Source of the DNA: Bradyrhizobium ontarionense
GTDB taxonomy: Bacteria; Pseudomonadota; Alphaproteobacteria; Rhizobiales; Xanthobacteraceae
DNA: 64,000 nt
Assembly: GCF_021088345.1 (NCBI RefSeq)
Contig: NZ_CP088156.1
Span: 5,580,001-5,644,000, forward strand
Reading direction: 5' to 3'
Below, piece by piece: positions 46,709-56,121 of the stretch (within the stretch, counting starts at the first letter, position 1; every line of letters begins with the position of its first letter). A program made the translations under genes and the position numbers. Under the pieces are notes generated by a model that had not been told where the DNA came from, did not search any database, and saw nothing but the letters and a program-made list of their open reading frames with translations.

Positions 46709-47653
46709 TCACAGCTGCCCAAAGATCTCGTCCAGCGCGGTGCGGTACACCGCATAGACCAGATCAGGATGGAACCTGCCGAGTACTTCCATCACCATGC
46801 CGGAATTGATCTCCAGTACCTGCCAGCTTCCATTCACCTGCACCACATCGATCGATGCGAAGCGGATGCCGATGGCCCCTGCGGCCGTCCTTGCCAGCGC
46901 AACGCAGGCATCGCGCGCCGGGCCGCTGTCCAGCAGCACCGGCGTTGCGCCCGCTTCGAGATTATGCCGCCAGTTGAGGAGCCGCCGCGCATCAGCGGGC
47001 ACCACAGCCGCGAGTTCGGCCACGCTGAGCTCGGCTCGCAGGCGCGCCAGCATCCGCTCGCGACCGACGGGCGCCACTGCCGCGAGCGCCAATTCCTGCA
47101 ACGATTGCTCACCGTCGCCGGTCACGCTGGGCCGCTGCTTGCGGTAGACGATCAGCGGTGCCTCGTCGAGCTGCACGACACGGACTTCGTCCTCGATCTC
47201 CACGAAGGGGGAGACCGCGACGTTCACGCCGATGTCGAAGATGGCGCCGGCCGCTCGCTTCAGCTCGTCCCGCGTTGCCACGCGCGTGACCGAACGACCG
47301 GAGGTCCCTTCATTGGGTTTGACGACGCCGCCGCGCGGATGGGCTTCGAGCAATTCGAACATCGAAGGCCAGGGCGGTTCCGCGCGCCCGCTGAACGCAG
47401 GCGCAATGAAGAACGTATGCGGCACCGCGGGCACTCCTGACAGCGCCAGCAGCTCCGCGGCCGCCGCCTTGTCGCTGGCCAATCTGTGCGCCACGGCACT
47501 GTTCAGCCCAAGGTCATAGCCGAAGATCAGGTGGCGTCCGGCGGGATGATCGAGCACGAATAGCCAGCCGTCCGCCCGGATATCGAGCGCGATCGCGCGC
47601 TCGGCGCAGTAGCGCTTGATTGCACCGATCAGGATCCGAGGGACGGTCGGCAT
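46709..47653 (-). CDS. ATP-grasp family ligase-like protein
   Basis: 314 residues. The ATP-grasp layout is visible: GGVVKPNEGTSGRSVTRV for the nucleotide-binding strand, SPFVEIEDEVRVVQLDEAPLIVYRKQRPSV, then RFASIDVVQVNGSWQVLEINSGMVM, which matches the D-x-x-x...E-I-N metal motif. Related to RimK, cyanophycin- and glutathione-synthetase-like ligases that join carboxylates to amines. No substrate clue is nearby; it stands alone, converging with the gene at 45756. ATG 47653 gives the full domain. Confidence 0.78.
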   Translation of the reverse strand: MPTVPRILIGAIKRYCAERAIALDIRADGWLFVLDHPAGRHLIFGYDLGLNSAVAHRLASDKAAAAELLALSGVPAVPHTFFIAPAFSGRAEPPWPSMFELLEAHPRGGVVKPNEGTSGRSVTRVATRDELKRAAGAIFDIGVNVAVSPFVEIEDEVRVVQLDEAPLIVYRKQRPSVTGDGEQSLQELALAAVAPVGRERMLARLRAELSVAELAAVVPADARRLLNWRHNLEAGATPVLLDSGPARDACVALARTAAGAIGIRFASIDVVQVNGSWQVLEINSGMVMEVLGRFHPDLVYAVYRTALDEIFGQL

Positions 47654-47938
47654 TGCTCAGGCATTGGTCAGGGTTTGCGGAATTTAAGTGCTGTGAAAAC
47701 GCGATCGCCGCAAGTATCTTGCCGAGATCGTTAGTGTACAAACGAGTTTGGTGGTGCCATATGGAGCATAGGCTGGCATGCATTTGCCCGCTATCGATTG
47801 TGCATTGCAGCGGGTTGATTTCCGGCTGCGTTTGTGTACATCAGTCGGCGAAATTCCCGAAGACTTACAGCGAGTTGTCGACTTTTACCGTCGCGATCCA
47901 TTTCTTCCAATCTCAGCCTGCGTGAAGAAACGAACATC

Positions 47939-48712
47939 ATGAGCGCGTTCTACAAAGAGAAAGTTCTTTCCGTTCAGCACTGGACGGACACCCTGTTCTC
48001 CTTCAAGGCGACCCGCGACGCGGGCTTCCGTTTCCAGAATGGCCAGTTCGCCATGATCGGCCTCGAGGTCGAGGGCAGGCCGCTGTTGCGCGCCTACAGC
48101 ATGGCGAGCGCCAATCACGAGGAGGAGCTCGAGTTCTTCAGCATCAAGGTGCAGGACGGACCGCTGACGTCGCGGCTGCAGAAGATCAAGGAAGGCGACA
48201 CCATCCTGGTCGGCCGCAAGGCCACGGGCACGCTGATCCCCGACAACCTGCTGCCCGGCAGCCGGCTGCTGCTGCTGTCGACCGGCACCGGCCTTGCGCC
48301 GTTCGTGAGCCTGATCAAGGATCCCGACGTCTATGACCGGTTCGAGAGCATCGTCCTGGTCCATGGCTGTCGCCAGGTCGCCGAGCTGGCCTATGGCGAG
48401 AGCGTCGTCGCGACGCTGCGGGATGACGAGCTGTTCGGCCCGCTGTTGTCGGAGAAGCTCGCCTATTACCCGACCGTCACCCGCGAGCCGTTCCGGAACC
48501 GTGGTCGCATCACGGACCTGATCTCCTCGGAGCAGCTGTTCAACGATCTCGGCCAGCCGCCGCTGGATATCGCCAAGGACCGCATCATGATGTGCGGCAG
48601 CCCGGCGATGCTGGACGAGCTCAAGGGCATGTTCGAATCCGGAGGCTTCCTCGAAGGCAGCGGCAACACGCCTGGTCATTTCGTGATCGAGAAGGCCTTC
48701 GTCGAGCGCTGA
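47939..48712 (+). CDS. fpr: ferredoxin--NADP reductase
   Basis: 257-residue flavoenzyme moving electrons between NADPH and ferredoxin or flavodoxin. RAYSMASANHEEELEFFSIKV binds FAD, LLLLSTGTGLAPFVSLIKD binds NADP, and MMCGSPAMLDELKGMFES is the typical C-terminal block, ending in VIEKAFVER as in bacterial Fpr proteins. ATG 47939 is chosen; upstream in-frame codons encode a Ser/Arg-rich, non-conserved stretch. It is followed by a strong terminator. Confidence 0.92.
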   Translation: MSAFYKEKVLSVQHWTDTLFSFKATRDAGFRFQNGQFAMIGLEVEGRPLLRAYSMASANHEEELEFFSIKVQDGPLTSRLQKIKEGDTILVGRKATGTLIPDNLLPGSRLLLLSTGTGLAPFVSLIKDPDVYDRFESIVLVHGCRQVAELAYGESVVATLRDDELFGPLLSEKLAYYPTVTREPFRNRGRITDLISSEQLFNDLGQPPLDIAKDRIMMCGSPAMLDELKGMFESGGFLEGSGNTPGHFVIEKAFVER

Positions 48713-48745
48713 TCTGCCGCTCCCCCTGTTCTGAGATCGATGCCG

Positions 48746-48777
48746 GAGCGCCTCGGCGCAATCGAGGCGCTCTTTTT
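48746..48777 (+). terminator. intrinsic terminator after fpr
   Basis: A 9-bp stem, GAGCGCCTC (48746-48754) with GAGGCGCTC (48764-48772), followed by TTTTT. It starts 34 bases after the fpr stop codon and is a textbook intrinsic terminator. Confidence 0.9.
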
Positions 48778-48922
48778 GCTGGCAATATCCTCCTTGCAAG
48801 CTCCGAAGCGGCCGTGCGATTTTCAGCCGCAAGACCGGATGCTCGAACGTCCGGCGCGAAACAGGGAGGGGACTTGGATCGCCTGAAAGGCGGCCATCCC
48901 CTTGAATACAGGGGGGATGACC

Positions 48923-50488
48923 ATGGGTTCCATCGTACGGCGGCAGACGCTCGGTGACCTCCTGCGCCGGAGCGCGGCGCGCACGCCCCGCAAGACGGCC
49001 GTGATCTGCGGCGATGTCAGCTGGACCTACGCCGAATTCAACGACATCGCTGACCGCTTGGCTGCAGGGCTCGCATCCCGCGGCGTCGGCAGGGGCGAGC
49101 GTGTCGCGATCCTCGCCCGCAACTCGCATGCCTTCGCAGCGCTGCGCTTCGCGTTGGCGCGGCTCGGCGCCGTTCTGGTGCCGATCAACTTCATGTTGAA
49201 GCCCGAGGAGGTCGCCTACATCCTCAAGCATGCCGGGGCGCGGTTGCTCGCGACCGACAGCGGCTTTGCCGGCGTGGCGCGCGCCGCCAAGGCGCTGGCG
49301 CCGTCGGTCGAGCAGCTGATCTGGCTCCCCTCGGAGAGCCCGAGCGAGCGCCAGGCCGACATGATCGACTTCGCCGAGCTCGCGTCCTGCACCGCGTCCG
49401 TGCCCGAGGTCGAGCTCGCCGGCAGCGACGTCGCGCAGATCGTCTACACGTCGGGCACGGAGTCGCTGCCGAAGGGCGCGATGCTGACCCATGACGCGGT
49501 GATCTGGCAGTATGTCAGCTGCGTCGTCGATGCCGGGATCGCGGCGGACGACGTCACCCTGCATGCGCTGCCGCTCTATCATTGCGCGCAGCTCGACGTG
49601 TTCTTTGGACCGTCGATCTATGTCGGCGCCACCAACATCATCACGGCGTTTCCGACGCCGGACAATCTGCTGCCGCTGATCGCGAAATATCACATCAGCT
49701 CGTTCTTCGCGCCACCCACCGTCTGGATCTCGATCCTGCGCTCGCCGCTGTTCGAGACCACGGACGTATCGACCCTGCGCAAGGGCTATTACGGCGCCTC
49801 GATCATGCCGGTCGAGGTGCTGCGCGAGCTGGCGCAGCGGCTGCCGAAGGTGCGCTTGTGGAACCTCTACGGCCAGACCGAGATCGCGCCGCTGGCGACG
49901 ATGCTGGGGCCTGAGGATCAGCTGCGTAAGCCGGGCAGTTGCGGCCGCGCCGTTCTCAATGTCGAGACCCGCGTGGTGGACGATGACATGAATGATGTCG
50001 CGCCGGGCGCGGTCGGAGAAGTCGTGCACCGCTCGCCGCATCTCATGCTCGGCTACTTCCACGATGACGAGCGCACCGCCGCGGCCTTCCAGGGCGACTG
50101 GTTTCACTCCGGCGATCTCGCGACCATCGATGACGAAGGCTACATCACGATCGTCGATCGCAAGAAGGACATGATCAAGACCGGCGGCGAGAACGTCGCG
50201 AGCCGCGAGGTGGAGGAGGCGCTGTACCTGATCCCGGAAGTGTCCGAGGTCGCCGTCGTCGGCCTGCCGCATCCGCGCTGGGTCGAGGCCGTCGTGGCCA
50301 TGGTCGTGGTCAAGTCCGGCTGCGAGCTGACGGAAGAGGCCGTGCTCAAGCAGGCGTCCGCCAGGCTGGCCTCGTTCAAGGCGCCCAAGCGTGTCGTCTT
50401 CGTCGATGCACTGCCGAAAAACCCGAGCGGCAAGCTCCTGAAGCGGCAGCTGCGCGAGGCCCATTCCGGGCTGTTCGCGCAAGGTTGA
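48923..50488 (+). CDS. acyl-CoA synthetase (AMP-forming, long-chain type)
   Basis: 521 residues of the ANL superfamily. VYTSGTESLPKGAMLTHD is the AMP-binding P-loop (Glu in place of the usual Gly/Thr), NLYGQTEIAPLAT the A5 motif, HSGDLATIDDEGYI the A7 region, and PKNPSGKLLKRQLR carries the catalytic Lys. Fatty acids or another carboxylic acid are likely substrates. GGGGGG at 48911-48916 gives six-base spacing to ATG 48923, so this is preferred over ATG 48917. It is monocistronic. Confidence 0.88.
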   Translation: MGSIVRRQTLGDLLRRSAARTPRKTAVICGDVSWTYAEFNDIADRLAAGLASRGVGRGERVAILARNSHAFAALRFALARLGAVLVPINFMLKPEEVAYILKHAGARLLATDSGFAGVARAAKALAPSVEQLIWLPSESPSERQADMIDFAELASCTASVPEVELAGSDVAQIVYTSGTESLPKGAMLTHDAVIWQYVSCVVDAGIAADDVTLHALPLYHCAQLDVFFGPSIYVGATNIITAFPTPDNLLPLIAKYHISSFFAPPTVWISILRSPLFETTDVSTLRKGYYGASIMPVEVLRELAQRLPKVRLWNLYGQTEIAPLATMLGPEDQLRKPGSCGRAVLNVETRVVDDDMNDVAPGAVGEVVHRSPHLMLGYFHDDERTAAAFQGDWFHSGDLATIDDEGYITIVDRKKDMIKTGGENVASREVEEALYLIPEVSEVAVVGLPHPRWVEAVVAMVVVKSGCELTEEAVLKQASARLASFKAPKRVVFVDALPKNPSGKLLKRQLREAHSGLFAQG

Positions 50489-50561
50489 GGCGCGCCCCCG
50501 CCGACCGGCGTCGTCGCCCGGCGGGTCCCGATCGAAGGCCGCCGGTCCGTGCTTGGACCGT

Positions 50562-50583
50562 CGCCGGATCTGGTCATCCGGCG
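50562..50583 (+). terminator. hairpin after acyl-CoA synthetase gene
   Basis: An 8-bp stem, CGCCGGAT (50562-50569) with ATCCGGCG (50576-50583), and a 6-base loop. There is no T-run, so the terminator call is tentative. Confidence 0.4.
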
Positions 50584-50600
50584 GGTTGATGTCGCAGCGC

Positions 50601-50631
50601 CAATGTCGATAGTTTGTGGCTATCGACATTG
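50601..50631. promoter_or_regulatory. 12-bp perfect inverted repeat upstream of glutamate-synthase-like gene
   Basis: CAATGTCGATAG (50601-50612) and CTATCGACATTG (50620-50631) are exact inverse copies around a 7-base spacer, in an otherwise plain intergenic stretch 106 bases before the ATG at 50738. No T-run follows, so an operator or promoter-linked hairpin is more likely than a terminator. Confidence 0.5.
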
Positions 50632-50737
50632 TGACATCATCGATGGTCGATCCCGCGAGCTTGTGTAACGATTGCTTCGCGATACCCGTAGTATCGTCAC
50701 TGGTCACGACCGTCCAAGATCTCCCCAGAGGTATCCC

Positions 50738-52363
50738 ATGGATACGCTGCTGCTTCCGTTCTCGCCGCGCTTCATCGTGCTGACGGTCTGTGCCGTCGCG
50801 ACGGCTCTGCTGCTCGTGCTCGGCATCTATGACCGCAAGATCTTCGATCTCGTTCTGATTCCGCTGCTGATCTTCGGCGCGCTGACCTTGCTCGGCGTCC
50901 GGGATCTCGTGCAGAAGAGTCATGCGGTCTTGCGCAACTATCCGATCTCCGCGCATCTGCGGTTTCTGCTCGAAGAGATCCGGCCGGAGATGCGGCAGTA
51001 TTTCTTCGAGAGCGAAAAGGACGGCATGCCGTTCTCGCGCGATACCCGTGCGGTGGTCTACCAGCGCGCCAAGATGGTGCTGGACAAGCGTCCGTTCGGC
51101 ACCCAGGAGGATGTCTATCGGGAGGGCTACGAGTGGATGCATCACTCGGTGGCGCCCAAGCCGCGCGCGGAGGAGAAATACCGCGTCGTGATCGGCGGCC
51201 CCGACTGCGCAAGACCCTATTCGGCATCGGTCTTCAACATTTCCGCCATGAGCTTCGGCGCACTGAGTCCGAACGCGGTGCGCGCACTCAACGGCGGCGC
51301 CAGGAAGGGCGGCTTCGCGCACGACACCGGCGAGGGCGGCTTCAGCCCCTATCACGCCGAAATGGGCGGTGACATCATCTGGGAGGTCGGCTCCGGCTAT
51401 TTCGGTTGCCGCCATCACGACGGCAGCTTCGACCCCGAGGCCTTCGCGCGCGTCGCGGCCACCGACCAGATCAAGATGGTCGAGCTCAAGATCAGCCAGG
51501 GCGCCAAGCCCGGCCATGGCGGCGTGCTGCCGGCCGCGAAAGTGTCGGAGGAGATTTCCAAGATCCGCGGCGTCGCGATGGGCGAGGACTGCATCTCGCC
51601 CTCGGCGCACCGCGCCTTTTCCACGCCTGTCGGGATGATGCAGTTCATCGGCGAGATGCGACGGCTGTCGGGCGGCAAGCCGGCCGGCTTCAAGCTGTGC
51701 ATCGGCCATCCCTGGGAGTTTCTGGCGATCTGCAAGGCGATGCTGGAGACCGGCATCTACCCGGACTTCATCGTCGTCGACGGCAACGAGGGCGGCACAG
51801 GTGCGGCGCCGCTGGAGTTCATGGACCATCTCGGCATGCCGATGCGCGAGGGCGTCAACTTCGTGCACAATGCGCTGGTCGGGATGAACATCCGCGATCG
51901 CATCAGGATCGGCGCCTCCGGCAAGATCGCCACCGCCTTCGACATGGCGCGCGCGATGTCCATCGGCGCCGATTGGTGCAACTCGGCGCGCGGCTTCATG
52001 TTCGCGCTGGGTTGCATCCAGTCGTTGAGCTGCCACACCGACCGTTGCCCGACCGGTGTCACCACCCAGGATCCGACGCGCAGTCGCGCGCTCGTCGTTC
52101 CGCACAAGCTCGAGCGCGTCTACAACTATCACCACGCCACCCTGCATGCGTTGTCCGAACTGCTGGCCGCCGCCGGTCTCGAACATCCGCAGGACCTGCG
52201 CCCGATCCACTTCTCGCAGCGCACCTCGACCACCGAGGTCGCCTCCTTCGCCAAGCTCTATCCGGCGCTGCGGCCCGGAGAGCTGCTCGACGGCACCCAG
52301 GACGTTCGTTTCCGCGACGCCTGGGCGATGGCGCGGGCGGAGACGTTCGCGGCGGTGGGATAG
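50738..52363 (+). CDS. membrane-anchored FMN-binding glutamate synthase family protein
   Basis: 541 residues. Two hydrophobic helices (FIVLTVCAVATALLLVLGIY and a second near residue 45) precede a glutamate-synthase-type FMN barrel: FNISAMSFGALSPNAVRALNGGARKGGF, ELKISQGAKPGHGGVLP, DGNEGGTGAAPLEFMDHLG and RIGASGKIATAFDMARAMSIGAD. The Cys set CIQSLSCHTDRCPTG may hold an Fe-S cluster. It lacks the amidotransferase and large-subunit domains of GltB, so it is a stand-alone relative of unknown reaction. ATG 50738 follows AGAGG. Confidence 0.83.
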   Translation: MDTLLLPFSPRFIVLTVCAVATALLLVLGIYDRKIFDLVLIPLLIFGALTLLGVRDLVQKSHAVLRNYPISAHLRFLLEEIRPEMRQYFFESEKDGMPFSRDTRAVVYQRAKMVLDKRPFGTQEDVYREGYEWMHHSVAPKPRAEEKYRVVIGGPDCARPYSASVFNISAMSFGALSPNAVRALNGGARKGGFAHDTGEGGFSPYHAEMGGDIIWEVGSGYFGCRHHDGSFDPEAFARVAATDQIKMVELKISQGAKPGHGGVLPAAKVSEEISKIRGVAMGEDCISPSAHRAFSTPVGMMQFIGEMRRLSGGKPAGFKLCIGHPWEFLAICKAMLETGIYPDFIVVDGNEGGTGAAPLEFMDHLGMPMREGVNFVHNALVGMNIRDRIRIGASGKIATAFDMARAMSIGADWCNSARGFMFALGCIQSLSCHTDRCPTGVTTQDPTRSRALVVPHKLERVYNYHHATLHALSELLAAAGLEHPQDLRPIHFSQRTSTTEVASFAKLYPALRPGELLDGTQDVRFRDAWAMARAETFAAVG

Positions 52364-52435
52364 GACCATTTTCCGCATTTTGGGTGTCGTCCCTGCCAAG
52401 CGCCGCGGCACGCACACATCTTGCGGTACGCTGGT

Positions 52436-52561
52436 TTCAACCTCGCCCCGCTTGCGGGGAGAGGTCGGATGCCGTCGAAGATGGCGACCGGGTGAGGGGA
52501 ACTCTCCACGAACTCGGTCCGCGAGGCCCCCATCCAATCCTCCACCGCAAGGGGAGAGGGC
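52436..52561. repeat. palindromic repeat (CCCCGC-TTGCGGGG family)
   Basis: A hairpin unit GCCCCGC-TTGCGGGGA near the left end and a CCGCAAGGGGAGAGGG unit on the right resemble the ends of the elements at 22221 and 58694. It lies between two converging genes and probably has a transcription-stop role. Confidence 0.55.
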
Positions 52562-52661
52562 CATCTTCGTCTGCGCGGGACCTCGCGAAACGTCTTCCAG
52601 GATGTGCGCATCTCTCAAGACGTAAGCCGAGACCCATACCCACGGAGTGAATTGCCTCCAA

Positions 52662-54758
52662 TCAGATCGTCATTTTCGCAATGAAGGCATCCACGCTCGC
52701 ACGCGCGGCCTGGGTGTCTGCCGCGGCCTTGGCGGCTGCTGCCTGCAGCGTCTCGAATTGTGTCTCCTGCTCAGCCAGCTTCTCCAGATAGCGCTTGTAC
52801 AGGGCGCTGTCGGGACCGATCTTGCCGATGTTGTCGCGGATGCGCGACTGGTCGGATTGCAGCGCCTCGAGCTTGCTGTGAAGGTCAGCCTCGACAGTCT
52901 TCTTGTCGTCGACGACACGCCGCAGCCGTGCAAGCTCCGCGAAGGCGCTCTTGACTGCCGGAGCTACGCTGTCCGTGCTGGTCACCGCGGCAATCTGAGC
53001 CCCCTCCATGTTGGCGACGCTCAATGTCTCCATCACCGGGGCTTCCAATCTGATCGTCACCGTCTTTGCTTCGCCGGCCTTGAGGTCGACGGTGATCCGA
53101 TAGGTCGATGCGGTCAATTCGGCCTTGGCCGGCTCGACCAGAGTCCAATTCGCGGATTTCGGATATTCGATGATCAGCCGCCGATCCTCGGTCGCCGGCG
53201 CCGTGATCCGGTAGACGATCATTTGCCGCTGGGTGCGCGTGAGCGTCAGGACGCCCTGTGCGATCGCGGCCTTGCTGATCGCCCAGGTCGACTGCGTCTC
53301 TTGGGCGACCTTGGTCTTTTCATCGACCGCGTAGCTCACCAGACGGCTCTCACCCACCGGAAACGGGGCCAGCCGGGCGTCGCCGACATAGGTCATGCCT
53401 GCGCCGGTTTGCTCGTAGATGGTGAGGACGCCAGGCGGCAGGCCAAACGCGGTGTCGTTGCGCAGCCGGAGCGAGGCGAACGGGCGCGCCGTGCTGGTGG
53501 AGAATTGAAGCAGGGCGAGCCGCTCGATCGGCAGATCGCGCTCGACGATCGGCACCAGCGCCGATTGGCCGCTGCCGATGCGGATGGCAGTCGGAATGCG
53601 GAAAGAGACCTGGGTGGCGCCTTCCTCGGCTTCCGCGGTGCCTAGAGCACGGGAAATCAATTGTTGGTCCGCATCAGGCGATTTGCCCGTCAGGGCACTC
53701 GGAGCGCGATCATATTGGAGCTTTGGCGCTTCCGCCGGCTCTCCTCCGAATGATGTTCCTCCCCCAAAGTGAAACACTTGCGTTCGATCTCGATATTCGG
53801 TCGCTGATCGCTTCTCCTGGTTGGAACGTGCCTGTTCGGACGCCAGGACGCCGGTGTCGGGTTTCGGCAGAACGCGGCCCAGCACCTCGACCGGCACCTC
53901 AGGACGGGTCACATAATAGGCCTCATAGATTGCCTGCCGGAAGCTCACCGGATTGCCCGAGAGCAATGTCAGCTCGACGCCCTTCCAGTCCTGGCCGCTC
54001 ATGTTCTCCAGCACGGCCCAGCCCTGCAGGTGGGCCTTGTCAGCCTTCAGGTCCTGCGGCAACGTCACGCGGTAATTTGCCTTCCACAGTGAGGCTGCCA
54101 CGACGTAGCCGACCCGCAAGGTGCGCGTGCCGTTGCCCTGGATCTTGAGCACGATCTGGCGGCGATCCTTGGCGCGATGCGTTGCAATCTCGCTGAGCGC
54201 TTTATCGACCTGCGCCTGCAGCGCCGGGTCTACGAAGCTCACGCTGTCGGCATCCTCGAGCATGAACTGCTGAAGACCGGTACTGGTCAACACGCTGACG
54301 CGGTTGCGGGTGAGGGTGCCGCGGTCGCCGAGTTGCACCGTCTCGGGGACCACCTGAAGCAACCGGCCGACGATCGGTTTGCTCGCCCCTACCTTGATCT
54401 CCGCGCCCTGCAGGGCGTTGAGCAATGCGGCCGGCGAGGTAAGAGTGTCCGCGGCGAACGGAAGGTCGTTGAATATCTGGCTGAGCGGATCGCGCCCGGC
54501 GAGCTGCGCACTGCCGACGCCGCCTTTATTGTCATAGACGACGATCGACTTGAGCACGTCGTCAACTTGGCCGAGCGGCACATCGAGCGTCAGTTCGGCG
54601 TTGTCGGTGACCTCCGCCTCGTGCTCGAGATAGGCGACGCCGCCGGCTGACAGCATGACGCGCTTCAGCGCGAGATCCCCCGCCATGGCGGGCATCGCGG
54701 CCACGCTGAATATGGCGATCACGGCTGCGACGTGAGTTAAGCGCATGAGGGGCTTCAT
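52662..54758 (-). CDS. DUF4139 domain secreted protein
   Basis: 698 residues with a signal peptide ending near AMA-GD. The DUF4139-type central region (YVVAASLWKANYRVTLPQD, HLQGWAVLENMSGQDWKGVELTLLSGNP) is clear, with a long linker and a C-terminal coiled coil (about 620-690, LARLRRVVDDKKTVEADL onward). Function is unknown; relatives are periplasmic or surface proteins. ATG 54758 has AGGAA seven bases upstream. It starts 46 bases after the ABC ATPase gene on the same strand, so it may belong to that operon. Confidence 0.78.
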   Translation of the reverse strand: MKPLMRLTHVAAVIAIFSVAAMPAMAGDLALKRVMLSAGGVAYLEHEAEVTDNAELTLDVPLGQVDDVLKSIVVYDNKGGVGSAQLAGRDPLSQIFNDLPFAADTLTSPAALLNALQGAEIKVGASKPIVGRLLQVVPETVQLGDRGTLTRNRVSVLTSTGLQQFMLEDADSVSFVDPALQAQVDKALSEIATHRAKDRRQIVLKIQGNGTRTLRVGYVVAASLWKANYRVTLPQDLKADKAHLQGWAVLENMSGQDWKGVELTLLSGNPVSFRQAIYEAYYVTRPEVPVEVLGRVLPKPDTGVLASEQARSNQEKRSATEYRDRTQVFHFGGGTSFGGEPAEAPKLQYDRAPSALTGKSPDADQQLISRALGTAEAEEGATQVSFRIPTAIRIGSGQSALVPIVERDLPIERLALLQFSTSTARPFASLRLRNDTAFGLPPGVLTIYEQTGAGMTYVGDARLAPFPVGESRLVSYAVDEKTKVAQETQSTWAISKAAIAQGVLTLTRTQRQMIVYRITAPATEDRRLIIEYPKSANWTLVEPAKAELTASTYRITVDLKAGEAKTVTIRLEAPVMETLSVANMEGAQIAAVTSTDSVAPAVKSAFAELARLRRVVDDKKTVEADLHSKLEALQSDQSRIRDNIGKIGPDSALYKRYLEKLAEQETQFETLQAAAAKAAADTQAARASVDAFIAKMTI

Positions 54759-54804
54759 TGATGATTCCTGTTCCAAGCTCGCGCATCACTTGCGAAGTGC
54801 GGGA

Positions 54805-56106
54805 TCAATGCGGGTTCTCCAGGCTGAAGGTCTCGGACTGCTCGTCATAGGCGAACAGCTCGGCATAGCGGCCCCATGACACGATGGTGTGCAGCGTCTC
54901 GTCGGCATAGTGCTCGGACATGTAGTCCTCGAGCTCGATGCGGAAGCGCGCGGCCGGAGCGGCGTGCGCGGGGCGGTCGTCGAGTACGCGGCGGATCAGC
55001 CCCATCAGCGGCACGTTCTCCATCAGGTGCTGCGCGAACAGCTTCTTGCGTTCGTCGGTATCGAGATGGGCGAACCGCCGTCCGGCCTCGGTCAAGGTCA
55101 GATCGCCTTCGCTGAGCTGGCCGAAGCGCAGCAGCTGCAGCGCCTCGGCCAACGGAAAGATCTCGTCGACCTCGAGCTGCAGATGGCCCGCCAGGACCGG
55201 CAGGTCGGCATGCCCATTATAGGGTTCGCCGGCGAGCGTCTCGACCAGGCCTGAGATCGAGTTCGATGACACGTGGCTCAGCACCATGCCGACACCGGCG
55301 CTCGCGGTGCTCGGCAGCTTCGGCTCGGGCCGCTGCGTCATGCGCGCATAAAGACTGTCGACCAGCTGGCGGAACGCCGCATCGAGCCGGTTGCGCGGAT
55401 GCGGCAGGTCGACCTTGAACTCGGCGGCGACGCGGCCGGGATTGGAGGAGAACACCAGGATGCGGTCGCACATCAGCACGGCCTCCTCGATGTTGTGCGT
55501 CACCATCAGCACCGACTTGATCGGCAGCCGTCCGTCGGTCCAGAGATCGACGAGGTCGGTGCGGAGTGTCTCGGCCGTCAGCACGTCGAGTGCCGAGAAC
55601 GGCTCGTCCATCAGCAGGAGGTCCGGATGCACGACCAGTGCGCGCGCGAAGCCGACGCGCTGGCGCATGCCGCCGGACAGCTCCTTGGGAAACGCGGATT
55701 CGAAGCCGTCGAGGCCGATCAGGTCGATCGCCGCGAGCGCCCGCTTGCGCCGCTCGGCCGCCTCGATGCCGAGCGCCTCCAGGCCGAGCTCCACATTCTG
55801 CAGCACGGTGAGCCAGGGAAACAGCGCGAACGACTGGAACACCATCGCGACGCCAACAGGGGGACCTGCGATGATCTCGCCGCGGCATTTTGCTTCGCCT
55901 GAGGAGGGCGACACCAGCCCGGCGATGATGCGCAGAAGCGTCGATTTGCCCGAGCCGGAGCGGCCGAGCAGGCCGACGATCTCGCCGGCACGGATCGTGA
56001 GGTCCACCTTCTCCAGCACGACGAGATCCTCGCCGCTGCCCTTCGGAAACAGCCGGCTCACGCTTCTGATCTCGATCAGCGATGTGTCTTTGACCTGGTC
56101 GCGCAT
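54805..56106 (-). CDS. ABC transporter ATP-binding protein with C-terminal AAA-associated domain
   Basis: 433 residues, longer than a simple ABC ATPase. Walker A is GRSGSGKST, the signature LSGGMRQRVGFARAL and Walker B LLLMDEPFSALD. The last about 160 residues form the helical AAA-associated (PF09821-like) domain found on a subset of nitrate/sulfonate-type ATPases (LPVLAGHLQLEVDEIFPLAEALQLLRFG, ETLHTIVSWGRYAELF), which may sense a ligand or state. It begins 15 bases after the double permease gene. Confidence 0.88.
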   Translation of the reverse strand: MRDQVKDTSLIEIRSVSRLFPKGSGEDLVVLEKVDLTIRAGEIVGLLGRSGSGKSTLLRIIAGLVSPSSGEAKCRGEIIAGPPVGVAMVFQSFALFPWLTVLQNVELGLEALGIEAAERRKRALAAIDLIGLDGFESAFPKELSGGMRQRVGFARALVVHPDLLLMDEPFSALDVLTAETLRTDLVDLWTDGRLPIKSVLMVTHNIEEAVLMCDRILVFSSNPGRVAAEFKVDLPHPRNRLDAAFRQLVDSLYARMTQRPEPKLPSTASAGVGMVLSHVSSNSISGLVETLAGEPYNGHADLPVLAGHLQLEVDEIFPLAEALQLLRFGQLSEGDLTLTEAGRRFAHLDTDERKKLFAQHLMENVPLMGLIRRVLDDRPAHAAPAARFRIELEDYMSEHYADETLHTIVSWGRYAELFAYDEQSETFSLENPH

Positions 56107-56121
56107 GACAAATTCTCCCGG

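Noticed and set aside
47774..47787. Sigma-54-like -24/-12 sequence (TGGCATGCATTTGC) upstream of fpr
   Set aside because: Only nine bases lie between the GG and GC elements instead of ten, and no enhancer-like site or activator gene is near.
47885..52618. 1577-codon minus-strand frame opposite fpr, the acyl-CoA synthetase and the glutamate-synthase-like gene
   Set aside because: It is antisense to three well-recognised genes and has the low-complexity Arg/Asp/His pattern of a shadow frame.
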